Positions 5,868 through 6,525 of a DNA stretch of 6,525 nt are shown here, piece by piece (position 1 is the stretch's first letter; each line of letters opens with the position of its first letter). The position numbers were made by a program, and so were the translations under genes. Source of the stretch: an uncultured Streptococcus sp. (GTDB lineage Bacteria; Bacillota; Bacilli; Lactobacillales; Streptococcaceae); assembly GCA_934215455.1 (NCBI GenBank), contig CAKPZX010000061.1:1-6525 (forward strand), read 5' to 3'. The notes beneath the pieces are model-generated. The model did no database searches. It was not told the DNA's origin and saw only the letters and a program-made list of their open reading frames with translations.

Positions 5868-6525
5868 CTACGAAATGTTACTATTTGGCCAGTTACAAAG
5901 ACTAGTATGGCCATCCAGATAAAGAGGAAGCCTTTCAACTCTCCAAAGCTGACCGTCTCACCAAAAATGAGGATGGCTACGAGAAGTTGAATCGTAGGAT
6001 TAAGATACTGGATGAAACCAATAAGGTTAAGCGGTGCCCTTTTGACTGCTTCCGAGAAGCAAAGTAAGGGAACAGCCGTCACTACACCTGAGATGGCTAG
6101 GAGAAACATTTCCATGATCGAATAGGAAGAAAATGATTCTGGAGAAAAGAAAATGAGATAGATGACTACAAAAGGGAGTAGCAAACCACTTTCTACTAGC
6201 ATGGCTACGTCACTGGAGAGCCTAACTCCTTTTTTGATGAGACCGTAGAAACCAAAGCTCAGAGCTAGCCCCAAAGAAACCATGGGAAGTTTTCCTGTAT
6301 TGACAACAAGAACTAAGACTCCTATAAAAGCTAAGACTACTGCTGCCCACATGGTTCTGCTCAGAGATTCACGAAGAAAAATAAGAGCGAACAAGATAGA
6401 AACAATAGGCATAATGTAATAGCCCAGGCTAGCCTGCGTCGCTTGCCTATGACCCACAGCATAGATATAAATCAACCAGTTAGCTGCTATGAGAAAACTA
6501 GCAAGTAGCATGCGAAGTAAGACTT
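5858..6525 (-). CDS. rarD: RarD/EamA-family permease, C-terminal part (start beyond window)
   Basis: An integral membrane transporter of the drug/metabolite transporter superfamily. RarD-type members (about 300 residues, ten helices) are known as chloramphenicol-sensitivity-type permeases whose substrate is mostly undefined. The frame is open to the window edge, giving about 221 visible residues. An internal ATG at 6511 exists, but coding continues upstream of it (VLLRMLLASFLIAANWLIYIYAVGH), so this is a partial gene and not a short one. Typical RarD features are NWLIYIYAV, the ASLGYYIMPIVSILFALIFLRE helix pair, and the second-half motif LIGFIQYLNPTIQLLVAI followed by FGE. About 75-80 N-terminal residues are missing. 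It is upstream of the PepSY gene and separated from it by a strong terminator and a new promoter. Confidence 0.9.
   Translation of the reverse strand, partial: VLLRMLLASFLIAANWLIYIYAVGHRQATQASLGYYIMPIVSILFALIFLRESLSRTMWAAVVLAFIGVLVLVVNTGKLPMVSLGLALSFGFYGLIKKGVRLSSDVAMLVESGLLLPFVVIYLIFFSPESFSSYSIMEMFLLAISGVVTAVPLLCFSEAVKRAPLNLIGFIQYLNPTIQLLVAILIFGETVSFGELKGFLFIWMAILVFVTGQIVTFRRSS

Overview
The window comes from a low-GC Gram-positive bacterium, most likely a Streptococcus of the mitis/oralis/pneumoniae group. The grounds are the recalled look of the encoded proteins (ValS, a RimJ/RimL-type GNAT, a flavin-reductase-family protein, a two-PepSY membrane protein, RarD), strong AAGGAG-type ribosome binding sites, a Firmicute-type T-box leader and compact gene packing. 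No database search was run, so the species is an inference. All supported genes lie on the minus strand, so transcription runs from the high-coordinate end to the low end.

In order of transcription: (1) 6525-5858, the C-terminal three quarters of a RarD/EamA-family permease, cut by the window edge and ending in a perfect hairpin terminator. (2) 5745-5128, a membrane-anchored protein with two PepSY domains and its own consensus promoter. (3) 4995-4792, a 67-residue hypothetical protein with its own promoter, a hairpin in its 5' UTR and a terminator. (4) A gene-free stretch, 4791-4291, that holds a promoter and a compact T-box tRNA-sensing leader with antiterminator and terminator. Nothing further was recognised in its upstream part, about 4612-4759. 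(5) A tightly overlapping four-gene operon behind the T-box: flavin-reductase-like protein (4290-3712), GNAT acetyltransferase (3725-3153), an AT-rich multi-pass membrane protein of unknown function (3166-2108) and valS (2108 to beyond position 1, first 702 codons visible).

The T-box plus valS suggests that the operon is induced when tRNA-Val is uncharged, which would place three non-synthetase genes under amino-acid-starvation control. The most notable feature is the 352-residue membrane protein. It is far more AT-rich than its neighbours, looks horizontally acquired, and fits between the GNAT gene and valS with no spacer: its start lies inside the GNAT gene, and its last codons and stop are formed by the valS ribosome binding site and start region. 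I do not recognise its function. A defence or stress role is possible but is only inference.
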